DNA of 64,000 nt from Polynucleobacter sp. JS-JIR-5-A7 (GTDB lineage: Bacteria; Pseudomonadota; Gammaproteobacteria; Burkholderiales; Burkholderiaceae). The stretch spans positions 1,606,048-1,670,047 of the forward strand of contig NZ_CP061308.1 of assembly GCF_018687935.1 (NCBI RefSeq). The letters are read 5' to 3'. Shown here one piece after another: positions 17,205 to 26,729 of the stretch (position 1 is its first letter; every line of letters begins with the position of its first letter). The position numbers and the translations under genes are program-made. The notes below the pieces were generated by a model. The model worked only from the letters and a program-made list of their open reading frames with translations, was not told the origin of the DNA and ran no database searches.

Positions 17205-18440
17205 TCATGAACTTGGTTTATCTATCCAGCCATTGCGACGCTCATAAATCACAAAAAGAACTCCCCACATCACAACGGCAACATAAGCCCATACCCAAGC
17301 AATTTGAGAAGAACGCGAACCAGAAATATCCAACACAAAACCAAAAATGGCGGGGCCCATTAAGCCACCACCAAATCCCATGAGCGAATGCAATCCCATG
17401 GCAGCACCCTTAATATTTTCTTGAGCACTAATGACTAAGCCAGCTGTTAAGGTAGCAGAGTCAGCCATGATAAAAATGGCATGCCCAATTGCTAAAGTCA
17501 CAATTAACCACCAGGAGTGGCCTGTGGAGGAAGCAAGCGCAACACCCAGCACTGCACTTGTCAGCATCACAATACAAACCCACTTTTGACGCCCCACTCG
17601 CAGAGCAATCTCATTACCCAAAATCGAGGAAGGCACCCCAAAGAAATTGATGACTCCAGCTAGGGTAGTGGCAGCTAGAAAAAAGGATTCCCCAGATGCC
17701 GCTGTACAAAATGCAAAGAAAGCCACAAGCCAACTTCGAGAGGCAAATAATTCAAGGGAGTGAGCGGTGTAACCAAAGATAAATCCAGAGGCCTTTTTGT
17801 TTTGCAGCACTAACTTCCACTTATCCACTGGAAAGATGTCGCGCAAACGGATTTGGATGGGCCCTTTCCATTGCTCATGCGCAAGTGGTGGTATGAGTAT
17901 CAAGACAACCAGAAATGCAGTAAACGGCCCTAGAGCAATGATGCCAAATACATAGTGCCACCCTAGTGCACTCAATATCCAGCCAGAACATAAATAAGAA
18001 AAGCCAGTACCAATTCCAAAGAAGGCCGTATAGAAAGCAATGTGACGTGTCAACTCACCAGACTGAATTCGGTCAGACAAAATTTTAAGGCCTGGCATAT
18101 AGGTCCCCGCAAGACCTGCACCATTGATTGCCATAAAGAACATCGCTGTCCAAAAATTACTGGCAAAGAGACTCATTCCCAATAAACCAGAGGTCGCAGA
18201 AAGACCACCAACCAGATATACCTTACGAGCATCTATGCGATCGGTTAATGCTGTAGCCAGAGGTACGGCAAGCATATAACCAAAGAAGAAAGCGCTGGCA
18301 ATTAAGCCCGATTGAAGATTACTTAAATGCCATTCCTCTTGCAACGGGGTGAGGATAACGGCATAACAGGCGAAACCCAATAAAGCACAGGTTTGCGCCA
18401 TAAGCATAAGAGGGGTATAGCCAGCCGATCGAAAGCGCAT
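17205..18440 (-). CDS. MFS transporter
   Basis: Major facilitator superfamily protein of 411 aa with twelve predicted helices. The first helices read LMAQTCALLGFACYAVILTPLQEEWHLSNLQSGLIASAFFFGYMLAVPLATALTDRIDARKVYLVGG-like sequence, with the DRIDARK loop between helices 2 and 3 being the standard MFS motif. A second half with GVINFFGVPSSILGNEIALRVGRQKW gives the matching inner loop. Substrate cannot be inferred. It is divergent from a Bug receptor gene across 85 bp. Confidence 0.85.
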   Translation of the reverse strand: MRFRSAGYTPLMLMAQTCALLGFACYAVILTPLQEEWHLSNLQSGLIASAFFFGYMLAVPLATALTDRIDARKVYLVGGLSATSGLLGMSLFASNFWTAMFFMAINGAGLAGTYMPGLKILSDRIQSGELTRHIAFYTAFFGIGTGFSYLCSGWILSALGWHYVFGIIALGPFTAFLVVLILIPPLAHEQWKGPIQIRLRDIFPVDKWKLVLQNKKASGFIFGYTAHSLELFASRSWLVAFFAFCTAASGESFFLAATTLAGVINFFGVPSSILGNEIALRVGRQKWVCIVMLTSAVLGVALASSTGHSWWLIVTLAIGHAIFIMADSATLTAGLVISAQENIKGAAMGLHSLMGFGGGLMGPAIFGFVLDISGSRSSQIAWVWAYVAVVMWGVLFVIYERRNGWIDKPSS

Positions 18441-18525
18441 AAAGTATCAGTAAAAACGTGAACCTATTCTACTCGCCCAAGCCCTCCAAGACCCGCTACA
18501 CTAATGAAAAGAAGATGGAGACAAG

Positions 18526-19497
18526 ATGAAAAAAATACGGATTCTGAGCGGCTACATTGGTCTTATCCTTGGCTTTACCAGCACTTTAGTATTGGCTGAT
18601 AACTACCCCTCAAAACCCATTAAGGCTATCGTTCCATTTGCACCCGGTAGTGCTACCGATCAAATTGGACGAGCATTTGCAGCCAAAATGGCCGAGTCTC
18701 TCGGACAAGCAGTTGTCATCGAAAATCGCCCTGGAGCAAATGGCATGATTGGGGCAGACGTAGTGGCCAAATCTCCTGCCGATGGATATACCCTTTTATT
18801 TGGCACGAATAGCACTAATGCAGCGCTCAAAAGTTTGGTCAAAAATTTACCGTATAACCAAGACACTGCATTTACGCCAATTGGTTACTTTGGTTCAGTG
18901 CCACTCATCGTCGCAGTCAATAATGATCTTCCAGTGAAATCTCTCAATGGCTTTGTCTCCCTAGCAAAAGCAGATCCTGGAAAAATGACCTTTGCTTATG
19001 CCAGTACATCACAACGGGTTTCATCAGAAATGTTAGCCAATGCTGCTGGCATCAAAATGACTGGCGTCTCTTATAAGGGCGGCCCCAATGCCATGACCGA
19101 TTTAATTGGTGGTCAAGTCAATATGTTTACTGCTGACTTTGCAGTGACCTTGCCTCAAGTGCAAGCAGGAAAAATTCGTGGTCTAGCAGTGACCTCACTC
19201 AAGCGCTCGCCTGCTATTCCAGAGTTACCTACCGTGAACGAAGCATTAGGAATCAAGAACTATGAATTGATTGCTTTCTTTGCAGCCTTTGGTCCTGCCG
19301 GCATGCCCAAAGATGCGGTGATGAAGCTCAATAAGGCTATCAATGATGCTGCTAAATCTAAAGATTTAACTGAACGATTTGCTTCGATAGGTTTTGAATC
19401 TCAACCTGGAACACCTGAGGCACTCGGTCAAAAAATCAAGTTTGAAACTGCCAAGTGGGCGCAAGCTATTAAAGCAGCTGGCATGGAAGCAGAGTAA
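18526..19497 (+). CDS. Bug/TctC-family receptor
   Basis: Periplasmic receptor of 323 aa with signal peptide (hydrophobic 8-23, cut after VLA near residue 24) and mature start DNYPSKPIKAIVPFAPGSATDQIGR. The ligand loop reads PFAPGSATD where the first receptor in the window has PYGAGGGAD, suggesting a different ligand. Ribosome site GGAGACAAG precedes ATG. It stands alone, tail to tail (1 bp apart) with the 2OG-Fe dioxygenase gene. No membrane partner is nearby. Confidence 0.93.
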   Translation: MKKIRILSGYIGLILGFTSTLVLADNYPSKPIKAIVPFAPGSATDQIGRAFAAKMAESLGQAVVIENRPGANGMIGADVVAKSPADGYTLLFGTNSTNAALKSLVKNLPYNQDTAFTPIGYFGSVPLIVAVNNDLPVKSLNGFVSLAKADPGKMTFAYASTSQRVSSEMLANAAGIKMTGVSYKGGPNAMTDLIGGQVNMFTADFAVTLPQVQAGKIRGLAVTSLKRSPAIPELPTVNEALGIKNYELIAFFAAFGPAGMPKDAVMKLNKAINDAAKSKDLTERFASIGFESQPGTPEALGQKIKFETAKWAQAIKAAGMEAE

Positions 19498-19498
19498 T

Positions 19499-20254
19499 TT
19501 ACTGCTGACTACGATGCGGTGAGTCTTGAAAACCGTTTGATCTATAAGTGAGGACTAAGGTATCGCGATAGCCATAGTCTGCCAGTGGCTGAATTGGCGT
19601 GGATTCATGGATCATGCGCTCATCATTCATGAGGAGCAATGACCAGGGTTGCGTCAAAGTAAAGCGTAAACCAGCAGAGCCTTTAGCATCGAATATCCTG
19701 GTCTCACCACCTTTGATACCAACCCGATCTAGTAAAAATACAGCGACAAAATCTACGCCATCACGGTGCGCCCCCTCTGGCGTTGGGCGCCCAATTCCAT
19801 CGGTGGTATCAATCCGAAATTGATGGGCTTCCACAAACCAAGTAGTGACGGGCTTTATGCTACTGAATACATTTGCCAAGCCAAGTAGTACAGCCTGCCA
19901 TGCTGAATCATCAAGGACATTTGCCTGAATAGGTTCAAACCAACGCTCAAGGCCGCCATGTAATGCGTTGTAGTCAAGCGATTGCCAATGCGCACGATGA
20001 GGCACTAAAGTCAGTGCATTATTTTTAATCTCGTAACTGGCGTGACGACGAAAACGATAACGACCGCCATCTTTGAGATAAGGGTCACGTGGCAAGCCTT
20101 CCCAATACTGAGTGAGATTCTGTAAATTAACTAAAGGGGCTTTACTAAGCTCTGCAACCGATTCAGCAGATACTACTGCAAAGCCATCATCCCGCAGTGC
20201 CTGCGGGATGTCTTTAGCTAGAGTTAACGCAGGAGATAAATGGGCTGAAGTCAT
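19499..20254 (-). CDS. 2OG-Fe dioxygenase family protein
   Basis: Predicted Fe(II)/2-oxoglutarate-dependent dioxygenase of 251 aa. Iron-ligand candidates are the His and Asp of PTPEGAHRDGVDFVAVFLLDRV and the distal His of MIHESTPIQPLADYGYRDTL. The RYRFRRHASY segment near residue 70 is typical of the bacterial 2OG-Fe dioxygenase group that includes isoleucine hydroxylase-like enzymes. Substrate may be a free amino acid, by family analogy only. It lies just downstream (32 bp) of a Bug receptor on the same strand and may be cotranscribed with it and the TAXI receptor. Confidence 0.8.
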   Translation of the reverse strand: MTSAHLSPALTLAKDIPQALRDDGFAVVSAESVAELSKAPLVNLQNLTQYWEGLPRDPYLKDGGRYRFRRHASYEIKNNALTLVPHRAHWQSLDYNALHGGLERWFEPIQANVLDDSAWQAVLLGLANVFSSIKPVTTWFVEAHQFRIDTTDGIGRPTPEGAHRDGVDFVAVFLLDRVGIKGGETRIFDAKGSAGLRFTLTQPWSLLLMNDERMIHESTPIQPLADYGYRDTLVLTYRSNGFQDSPHRSQQ

Positions 20255-20286
20255 CGTTTCATTTTAGGGCAATCAGCCACCAGAGA

Positions 20287-21255
20287 TTAATCCAGCTGCG
20301 CACCTGATGCCTTCACGATTTTTGCCCATTTAGCCAACTCCTCCTTGAGCAGGCTACTGAGCTTTGCTGGTGGTACGGGACTTAAATCTAAACCCTGCGC
20401 AATCAACTTCTCACGCACATCTGGCTTAGCCATCATCTTATCCATTGCCACCTGAATCTTCTTCACCGCGTCTGCTGGCGCACCAATCGGTGCAAATAAA
20501 GCGACCCACACTTCGCCTACGCAATCAGGATAGGTTTCTGCAATGGTTGGAATTTCTGGGGCAGCACTAGAACGTTTAGCTGAACTAATTGCAATAGCTT
20601 GCAGCTTGCCCGCCTTGATGTAATTTAAGGCGGATGGCAGGCTAGCAAATGCCAGTGGCACCTGACCTCCTAAGACGTCATTAATTGCCGGTGCTACACC
20701 TTTATAAGGAATGTGCTGCATATCCACACCTGCGCTGGTATTGAGCATCGCGCCCAAGAGATGGCTGATAGTTCCATTGCCAGCAGATGCATATGAAAGT
20801 TCACCGGGTTTCCTCTTAGCAGCAGAAATCACATCAGCGAGTATTTTGTAAGGAGAGCCAGGTGGTGACACTAAAACGTAAGGCGTAGCCCCAATATAGT
20901 AGAGAGGAACAAAATCATTGATCGGATCAAAGCCAGGGTTTTTGTAGAGGGCAGGATTAATCGCTTGTGCACTATTAATCGTGAGCAACAAGGTATAACC
21001 GTCTTTTGCTCCACGCGCCACACTTTGCGTACCAATATTACCGCCAGCACCAGGTCTATTTTCAACGACTACTGAAGAGCCAATAGCGTCTCCAAAGGCC
21101 GGTGCAATTAAGCGAGCAACAATATCATTCGTGCCGCCAGCCGCCTGTGGCACAACCAATGAGATTGGCTTATTAGGGTAAGGCTGGGCAATCGCCAATG
21201 AAGATAGTAAGAGCCCGATGAGCAGGCCTGCTAAAGCAGTGTATTTTTTATACAT
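20287..21255 (-). CDS. Bug/TctC-family receptor
   Basis: Periplasmic receptor, 322 aa from the ATG at 21255, chosen because GGAG sits 5 nt before it; an earlier ATG at 21273 overlaps the previous gene and has no ribosome site. Signal peptide hydrophobic core LAGLLIGLLLSSLAIAQ, mature start PYPNKPISLVVPQAAGGTNDIVAR. The ligand loop PQAAGGTND differs from the other receptors. It follows the membrane-anchored TAXI protein gene with the stop codon 10 bp before this ATG, so they are cotranscribed, an unusual pairing of two receptor families. Confidence 0.92.
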   Translation of the reverse strand: MYKKYTALAGLLIGLLLSSLAIAQPYPNKPISLVVPQAAGGTNDIVARLIAPAFGDAIGSSVVVENRPGAGGNIGTQSVARGAKDGYTLLLTINSAQAINPALYKNPGFDPINDFVPLYYIGATPYVLVSPPGSPYKILADVISAAKRKPGELSYASAGNGTISHLLGAMLNTSAGVDMQHIPYKGVAPAINDVLGGQVPLAFASLPSALNYIKAGKLQAIAISSAKRSSAAPEIPTIAETYPDCVGEVWVALFAPIGAPADAVKKIQVAMDKMMAKPDVREKLIAQGLDLSPVPPAKLSSLLKEELAKWAKIVKASGAQLD

Positions 21256-21265
21256 ATTGTCTCCG

Positions 21266-22570
21266 TTAAGCATATAGCTGTTTTAAGCGAGCTCTGACAT
21301 CTCCAACATGTCCCTTGAGGTCATACAGCTCTTTTGAATCCATCATAGATACTTTGATGTTACCCACCCGCCTTTCAATTGCCTCAAGATCTTTCATATT
21401 TTTATCTTTGAGATCTGGGTTAAAGGCGTTTTTCTCAAGCTCTCGTAGCTCTGCGTAGACTTGCGCGAGCTTCAGTCGTAGTAAAAAGTTTTTAGCTGAC
21501 GGAATATAAGTAAATAAGGGAATAAAAATCACCAGTAGCGGGATCACAATCTTGACGAAGCGCCCGACCCATACTGCTGTCCAAAATGGGAGATGGCGGT
21601 GCAAGAAAGATGGTCCATCTTTTAAGTAAATTTCAGCATCTACATGTAGTGGAAAGTCCATGCCAATACTAGAGGGAAACTCTCCTGGCTTTTGTAAACG
21701 TGAATAAGACTTCAAAATATCGTAAGAGGCGCTGAGCAATAGGGAGATCATTGCGGGACTCACATTGTCATGCGCCACTAAAGTGGCTGTCGGAGCTATC
21801 ACCTGAATCTCCTGGCGAGGGAGATCGTATTCAATACTAAGCAGACCGCGTGGAACACTGACTTTAGATAAATAAGTTAAGTTACGAGTGTATGCATCTG
21901 CCTGATCAAAGCTCATTAAACGAATGCCTGGGATTTTGTAAAACTTTTCCAAAATCGGAGCTTCGGCAGCGGCCACAATAAATGCTGCGTCTAGTTCCCC
22001 ACTATTGAGTTTTGCTAAGGCCTCATCTGGCTTTAATTTTTGCGCAGAAAATTCATTTTCAGAAATGCCGCTAATTTTTAAGAGGGCTGTACTAAGCGCC
22101 AGTGTTCCACTACCCTCATTACCGATGGCAACACGCTTACCCTTTAACTGCCCCAAAACCTGCAGTCTTCCGCCATCATTTTTAAATCCTGGCTCCCGGT
22201 ACCAAACCCAAACAGGTTCATAGAACATTCCTGCGACAGAAACTAAATTGGGATATTTACTAACATCCGCAACACCACCTTGAACCATCGCAAAGTTCAC
22301 GCCAGACTTGGGGTCACTGAGTAAGGCTAAATTATCGATCGTTCCACCAGTACTTTTGACTTCTAAATTCACACCGTCGGCTGCAAGCTCCTTCTTTAAG
22401 CGCTCACCAAACTGGTAATACAAACCCGTTGGAAAACCGGTAGCCATTTCAATTGCTTTGGGTGGCGGCGGCACCAGAATCCACAAGACAGCAAAAATAG
22501 AAATCAGCAACACGCAAAAGCCAATGGCAATTGCTACAGGATTGTAAATTTTTTGTTTTAGAGAATTCAT
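21266..22570 (-). CDS. Membrane-anchored TAXI-family solute-binding protein
   Basis: TAXI-type receptor domain (about residues 35-320; EMATGFPTGLYYQFGERL and VAIGNEGSGTLALSTALL) in an unusually long 434-aa protein. An uncleaved-looking N-terminal helix (residues 12-33) and a second helix near residues 335-360 (IVIPLLVIFIPLFTYIP) flank it. The C-terminal 75 residues are charged and probably helical, likely cytoplasmic. This architecture is known for a subset of TAXI proteins but makes it a tethered receptor, perhaps a sensor. No TRAP permease is adjacent; a Bug receptor follows directly. Confidence 0.87.
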   Translation of the reverse strand: MNSLKQKIYNPVAIAIGFCVLLISIFAVLWILVPPPPKAIEMATGFPTGLYYQFGERLKKELAADGVNLEVKSTGGTIDNLALLSDPKSGVNFAMVQGGVADVSKYPNLVSVAGMFYEPVWVWYREPGFKNDGGRLQVLGQLKGKRVAIGNEGSGTLALSTALLKISGISENEFSAQKLKPDEALAKLNSGELDAAFIVAAAEAPILEKFYKIPGIRLMSFDQADAYTRNLTYLSKVSVPRGLLSIEYDLPRQEIQVIAPTATLVAHDNVSPAMISLLLSASYDILKSYSRLQKPGEFPSSIGMDFPLHVDAEIYLKDGPSFLHRHLPFWTAVWVGRFVKIVIPLLVIFIPLFTYIPSAKNFLLRLKLAQVYAELRELEKNAFNPDLKDKNMKDLEAIERRVGNIKVSMMDSKELYDLKGHVGDVRARLKQLYA

Positions 22571-22617
22571 AAGGCCTCTATGGTGTATTGCTTGCGGCTA
22601 ACTGCCACGCTATCAAT

Positions 22618-23808
22618 TTATTGGCGAACTTGATCGACTAATAGCTTAACTTGATTTGATCCGACTTTAACGGTTTGAACTGCAGAGATCAAATCTCCTG
22701 CCTCAGCCCTAGCCATGCCCGTTTTAGAAATTCTCACTTCAATAGAAACTTCGGATAACTTTGAGATAGGCGCGCTTGGATTCATGGCCAAGGCATCAGT
22801 TAAAGCAAAACTCATCGGAAATTCAGTCACAGGCGCTTTCAGTACGGCAACTGGCATCCGTTCGCCCAATGGGCGTGCGATTACCAGCACTATATCGCCA
22901 GGATTCACTTTAGATTTAAGGCCAGCAACGATCTCAATCTTCCCACTAACGCCCTTACTACTAACAACCGCAGTATTAGTACCCACTAAACCACCCTTAG
23001 AGCGTGCCTCGCTAATAGAACTTTCAATCGCCCGCGCCTCTTCAGAGCCCGGCGGCAATTGTTGAGCCAGCTTTTCCCAAGTTTGCACTGCCACCTTGTA
23101 ATTGCCACTAGCAAAGGAGGCTGTTCCCGAAAGCCAAAGTGCTAATAAATTCTTGGGGTCGAGTTTTAAGGCCTGATTGATCAGTTGCAATGGCTTTCCT
23201 GAGAAGTTGCCGTTTGCATTGGCTACTAAGGTATCTGCATACTCTGCCAGAAGCTCTGGATCATTATTGATAAAGCTGCCTGCGCGACCATATGCCTTTG
23301 CAGCATCCTCATTGCGCCCCAAGATTCGATAGGAACGCCCTAACATTGCCCAACCCTGCAGGTTATCTGGATCTTTTTCCATCTTGAGGGCAAAATCAGC
23401 AACCATTTTTTCAACGCCAACCTGGCTCATGGGTTTTTGATCGCCCTGTTGAGCAATACGAACAACATCGCCCAAGGAAAAATACAAGCCAGAAGATAGC
23501 AGCACAATAAAGGCGCAAACACCGATGACTACTTTTTTAGTAGAGCCCATGACCGCCTTGTCATCTTCTTCATTGGTATCTTGAAAAAGACGCTGACGCA
23601 TTTCTGCATGGCTCATCTCGTACTCTTGCGCATTAATCGTTCCAGCAGCTTGCTCAGCCGCTAGTTTATCAAGCTCTTCACGATAAATCGCAGCATTCAT
23701 CTGGCGGCGAGAGGTGCCCTCATTTTTTCCTGAGAAGATAAATGGTCGCAGCAATAAAAACAATACCAGCGCAAGCAATAAAAAGGCAGGGATGAAGAAA
23801 CTAGCCAT
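22618..23808 (-). CDS. ccmI: Cytochrome c maturation protein CcmI
   Basis: Haem-ligation chaperone of System I, about 396 aa from the ATG at 23808 (earlier in-frame ATGs at 23835 and 23817 overlap ccmH more deeply). An N-terminal pair of helices flanks a cytoplasmic loop (residues about 20-105), followed by periplasmic TPR repeats (PDNLQGWAMLGRSYRILGRNEDAAKAY and following) that bind apocytochrome, and a C-terminal beta-rich domain (GKIEIVAGLKSKVNPGD...). Last gene of the ccm operon in this direction; overlaps ccmH by 8 bp. Confidence 0.9.
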   Translation of the reverse strand: MASFFIPAFLLLALVLFLLLRPFIFSGKNEGTSRRQMNAAIYREELDKLAAEQAAGTINAQEYEMSHAEMRQRLFQDTNEEDDKAVMGSTKKVVIGVCAFIVLLSSGLYFSLGDVVRIAQQGDQKPMSQVGVEKMVADFALKMEKDPDNLQGWAMLGRSYRILGRNEDAAKAYGRAGSFINNDPELLAEYADTLVANANGNFSGKPLQLINQALKLDPKNLLALWLSGTASFASGNYKVAVQTWEKLAQQLPPGSEEARAIESSISEARSKGGLVGTNTAVVSSKGVSGKIEIVAGLKSKVNPGDIVLVIARPLGERMPVAVLKAPVTEFPMSFALTDALAMNPSAPISKLSEVSIEVRISKTGMARAEAGDLISAVQTVKVGSNQVKLLVDQVRQ

Positions 23809-24286
23809 GGATTCCATCCCGATCATTTTTGCCAAGTGTATTTAGTAAGGCATCGATTTTTTGATTATCTGCTTCAGATAGCACCTTAGTCGCAGCCATC
23901 GTATTTCGACGACGCAAGTAAAACATTAAGAAGGCGATGCCAATGGCTAAGATCACAAATGGTCCAATCCACAGCAGCCAAGTAATGGGCTTTACCGGTG
24001 GGCGATATAAAACAAAATCACCATAGCGCTCAACCATAAAAGCACGAATTTGCTCATCGCTCTTACCCTCTTTAATGAGGGTGCGGATTTCTCTGCGAAG
24101 ATCATTTGCCAAATCCGAACGGGAGCCAGCTAAAGATTCATTTTGACAAACCAGGCAACGCATTTCTTCAGAGATACTGATAAGACGTTGTTCTGTTACC
24201 GGATCATCAGCCAATGGTGCGGCATCATTTGCATAAGCGGCATGCAAATACAACACTGACGCGAGCACTAAAAAAATAGATTTCAT
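23801..24286 (-). CDS. ccmH: Cytochrome c maturation protein CcmH
   Basis: Periplasm-facing thiol reductase of 161 aa. Signal peptide to about residue 19, then the family motif MRCLVCQNESLAGSRSDLA with redox cysteines C44 and C47, a three-helix domain and a single C-terminal membrane helix (ITWLLWIGPFVILAIGIAFLMFYLRRR). It reduces apocytochrome CxxCH disulfides and works with CcmF and CcmI. It overlaps ccmG by 4 bp. Confidence 0.96.
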   Translation of the reverse strand: MKSIFLVLASVLYLHAAYANDAAPLADDPVTEQRLISISEEMRCLVCQNESLAGSRSDLANDLRREIRTLIKEGKSDEQIRAFMVERYGDFVLYRPPVKPITWLLWIGPFVILAIGIAFLMFYLRRRNTMAATKVLSEADNQKIDALLNTLGKNDRDGIHG

Positions 24287-24813
24287 GATTTTTTCAGCTC
24301 GGCCAATAAAGGGTAAATCTTTTGGTTCAAAATAAGCGGGGTTAGCGGACCAATATGCTTAAAGCGAATTACGCCCGCTTGATCAATCACGTAAGTTTCA
24401 GGAACACCATACACACCATAATCAATACCCACTCGGCCGTTGGCATCGAATGCAGAAAGCATATACGGATTACCCTGTCTTTCTAACATCACTAGAGCGT
24501 CTTCACGTTTATCTTTGTAATCAAGACCAATCAAGGGTGCCTGTCCAGACTTTGCTAGTTCCACCAAGACAGGATGTTCTTCTCTACAGGCTACACACCA
24601 AGAAGCCCAAACATTCAAGATCCAAACTTGACCCTTCATGCTTGCTGGTGAAAATGTTTTATTCGCTTGCGCTAACTGAGCAATGTCAAAAGCGGGCGCA
24701 GGCTTATTAATCAAAGGGGAAGGAACTTCATGCGGATCACGATTAAGACCAATAGCCAAAAAGATCACGAGCACCACAAACAGCAATAAAGGTATTAAAA
24801 ATTTAGCCTTCAT
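24283..24813 (-). CDS. ccmG: Thiol:disulfide interchange protein CcmG/DsbE
   Basis: Membrane-tethered periplasmic thioredoxin, 176 aa. One N-terminal helix (residues 4-22), then a thioredoxin fold with the active site WASWCVAC (C73, C76) and the cis-Pro region GVYGVPETYVID. The -CVAC- centre replaces the more common CPxC. It supplies reductant to CcmH/apocytochrome. Overlaps ccmF and ccmH by 4 bp each, consistent with translational coupling. Confidence 0.95.
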   Translation of the reverse strand: MKAKFLIPLLLFVVLVIFLAIGLNRDPHEVPSPLINKPAPAFDIAQLAQANKTFSPASMKGQVWILNVWASWCVACREEHPVLVELAKSGQAPLIGLDYKDKREDALVMLERQGNPYMLSAFDANGRVGIDYGVYGVPETYVIDQAGVIRFKHIGPLTPLILNQKIYPLLAELKKS

Positions 24814-26729
24814 GGTGTCGCTCTTTTTAAGCTCATCCGATAGCGCTTATCGGAGATGGCGAGAATGCCGCCTAAAGCCATGAACAAGCAACCACCCCAG
24901 ATCCAATCTACGAACGGCTTGTAATAGACCCGCACAGCCCAAGCTTGATCGTCTATAGCCTCACCCAAGGAAACATAAATATCTCTGGTTAAACCCACAT
25001 CAATAGCAGCCTCGGTCATCGGCATCGTAGAGGAAAAATAACTCCGCTTTTCTGGATAGAGGGTTGCTTCAGTGCTACCGTTCTTAGTTAATAAGAATGT
25101 GCCACGCATGGCTTGATAATTCGGGCCGGGCACCTTATTAACACCAACGAGCTGAATCTGATAACCGCCCACACTGACAGTATCACCAGCCAGCATGCGT
25201 ACATCTTTTTCTTCCTGATAGGCACCAACCATCGTGACCCCAATCACAAAGATCGCGATACCCAAGTGAGCAACTTGCATTCCGATAAATGAACGGGTTG
25301 GTTTACCCAGCTTTGCTTGTCGAGCGATTTGCATGCACCCAGAAGCAATCACCCAAAAAGCCAACAAGAAACCAAGCCCAGCGAGCCAAGTAAATTCACC
25401 CATCATCAAAGGAATACCTAAACCAGCTAGAACTGCAACCAAGCCAGCGAGCCATAAACGCTTGATCACTGTCAGAAGATCAGTATTTTTCCAATGGGTC
25501 CACGGGCCAATACCCATGAGCACTAATAGTGGAATCATGATCGGCACAAATACGCTATTGAAATAAGGAGGGCCTACTGAAATCTTTCCCAAGTGGAGAG
25601 CATCAATTAATAAAGGATAGAGAGTGCCCAACAATACTGATCCTGCTGAAACCACCAAGAATACATTGCCTAATAAAATAAAGGTTTCTCGAGAACTCAA
25701 ACTAAATTTGCCGCCCAAGGTATTTTTAGGAGCGCGCCATGCATACAAAGCCAACGAAGAGCCAACGACAAGTGATAAGAAAATCAAAATAAAGATACCG
25801 CGCCTTGGATCAGTCGCAAATGCATGAACTGAAGTCAACACGCCTGAGCGCACCAAGAATGTTCCCAACAAGGAGAGTGAGAAAGCAGTAATAGCGAGCA
25901 GCACTGTCCAACTCTTAAAGCCACCGCGCTTTTCAGTTACCGCCAAAGAATGCAATAAAGCAGTGCCAACCAGCCATGGAATAAATGAAGCATTTTCCAC
26001 AGGATCCCAGAACCACCAACCGCCCCAACCTAGTTCGTAATAAGCCCACCAGGAACCCAATGCAATACCAAGCGTCAGAAATACCCATGCAGCAGTTGTC
26101 CAAGGGCGTGACCACCGTGCCCATGCGGCATCTAATCTACCGGACAGCAAAGAGGCTATGGCAAAGGCAAACGCTACCGAGAAACCAACATAACCCATAT
26201 ACAACATCGGTGGATGAAACACCAAACCCGGATCTTGTAATAAGGGATTGAGGGAGCGACCGTCTTGAGCTGCAGGCAATAAGCGCTCAAATGGATTAGA
26301 GGTAGTTAATACGAACAATAACAATCCACTGGTTACTAAACCTAATACGCCAATCACTCTAGCAACCATGAACTCATCTAAGGCTTTAGAGAGTTGAGCT
26401 ACTAAAATAGTCCAGGTACTCAATAAGAAGATCCAGAGCAATAAAGAGCCTTCATGACCACCCCATACAGCACCCAAGCGATAGATGACCGGCATTTGCG
26501 AATTGGAATGCTCAGCAACATACAGTACTGAAAAGTCATTCGCATAAAAGCTCCATGCCAAAATGACGAAGGCAGTTGCCAAGAGCATGAAGACTGTTTG
26601 GGCAGCAGGTCTAGCGAGAACTAAGAATTCTCGGCGACCATAATGAGCGCCTACAAGCGGCAAGACCCCTTGAATGAGGGCGATACATAAAGCCAAAATG
26701 AGCGCGTAATGCCCAAACTCAGGAATCAT
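24810..26729 (-). CDS. ccmF: Haem lyase subunit CcmF
   Basis: Integral membrane protein of 639 aa with about 13-15 helices, the usual CcmF size. The tryptophan-rich haem-handling WWD signature GWGGWWFWDPVENASF is present, as are HNSQMPVIYRLGAVWGGHEGSLLLW and the large periplasmic loop near the C-terminus. It transfers haem from CcmE to apocytochrome together with CcmH and CcmI. Start overlaps the ccmE stop by 4 bp. Confidence 0.97.
   Translation of the reverse strand: MIPEFGHYALILALCIALIQGVLPLVGAHYGRREFLVLARPAAQTVFMLLATAFVILAWSFYANDFSVLYVAEHSNSQMPVIYRLGAVWGGHEGSLLLWIFLLSTWTILVAQLSKALDEFMVARVIGVLGLVTSGLLLFVLTTSNPFERLLPAAQDGRSLNPLLQDPGLVFHPPMLYMGYVGFSVAFAFAIASLLSGRLDAAWARWSRPWTTAAWVFLTLGIALGSWWAYYELGWGGWWFWDPVENASFIPWLVGTALLHSLAVTEKRGGFKSWTVLLAITAFSLSLLGTFLVRSGVLTSVHAFATDPRRGIFILIFLSLVVGSSLALYAWRAPKNTLGGKFSLSSRETFILLGNVFLVVSAGSVLLGTLYPLLIDALHLGKISVGPPYFNSVFVPIMIPLLVLMGIGPWTHWKNTDLLTVIKRLWLAGLVAVLAGLGIPLMMGEFTWLAGLGFLLAFWVIASGCMQIARQAKLGKPTRSFIGMQVAHLGIAIFVIGVTMVGAYQEEKDVRMLAGDTVSVGGYQIQLVGVNKVPGPNYQAMRGTFLLTKNGSTEATLYPEKRSYFSSTMPMTEAAIDVGLTRDIYVSLGEAIDDQAWAVRVYYKPFVDWIWGGCLFMALGGILAISDKRYRMSLKRATP

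Noticed and set aside
20287..22570. A complete TRAP or TTT transporter around the TAXI/Bug pair
   Set aside because: Adjacent genes are a dioxygenase and ccmI; no membrane permease is present.
22715..23065. 116-codon rightward ORF inside ccmI
   Set aside because: Antisense shadow of ccmI with no ribosome site or recognisable domain.
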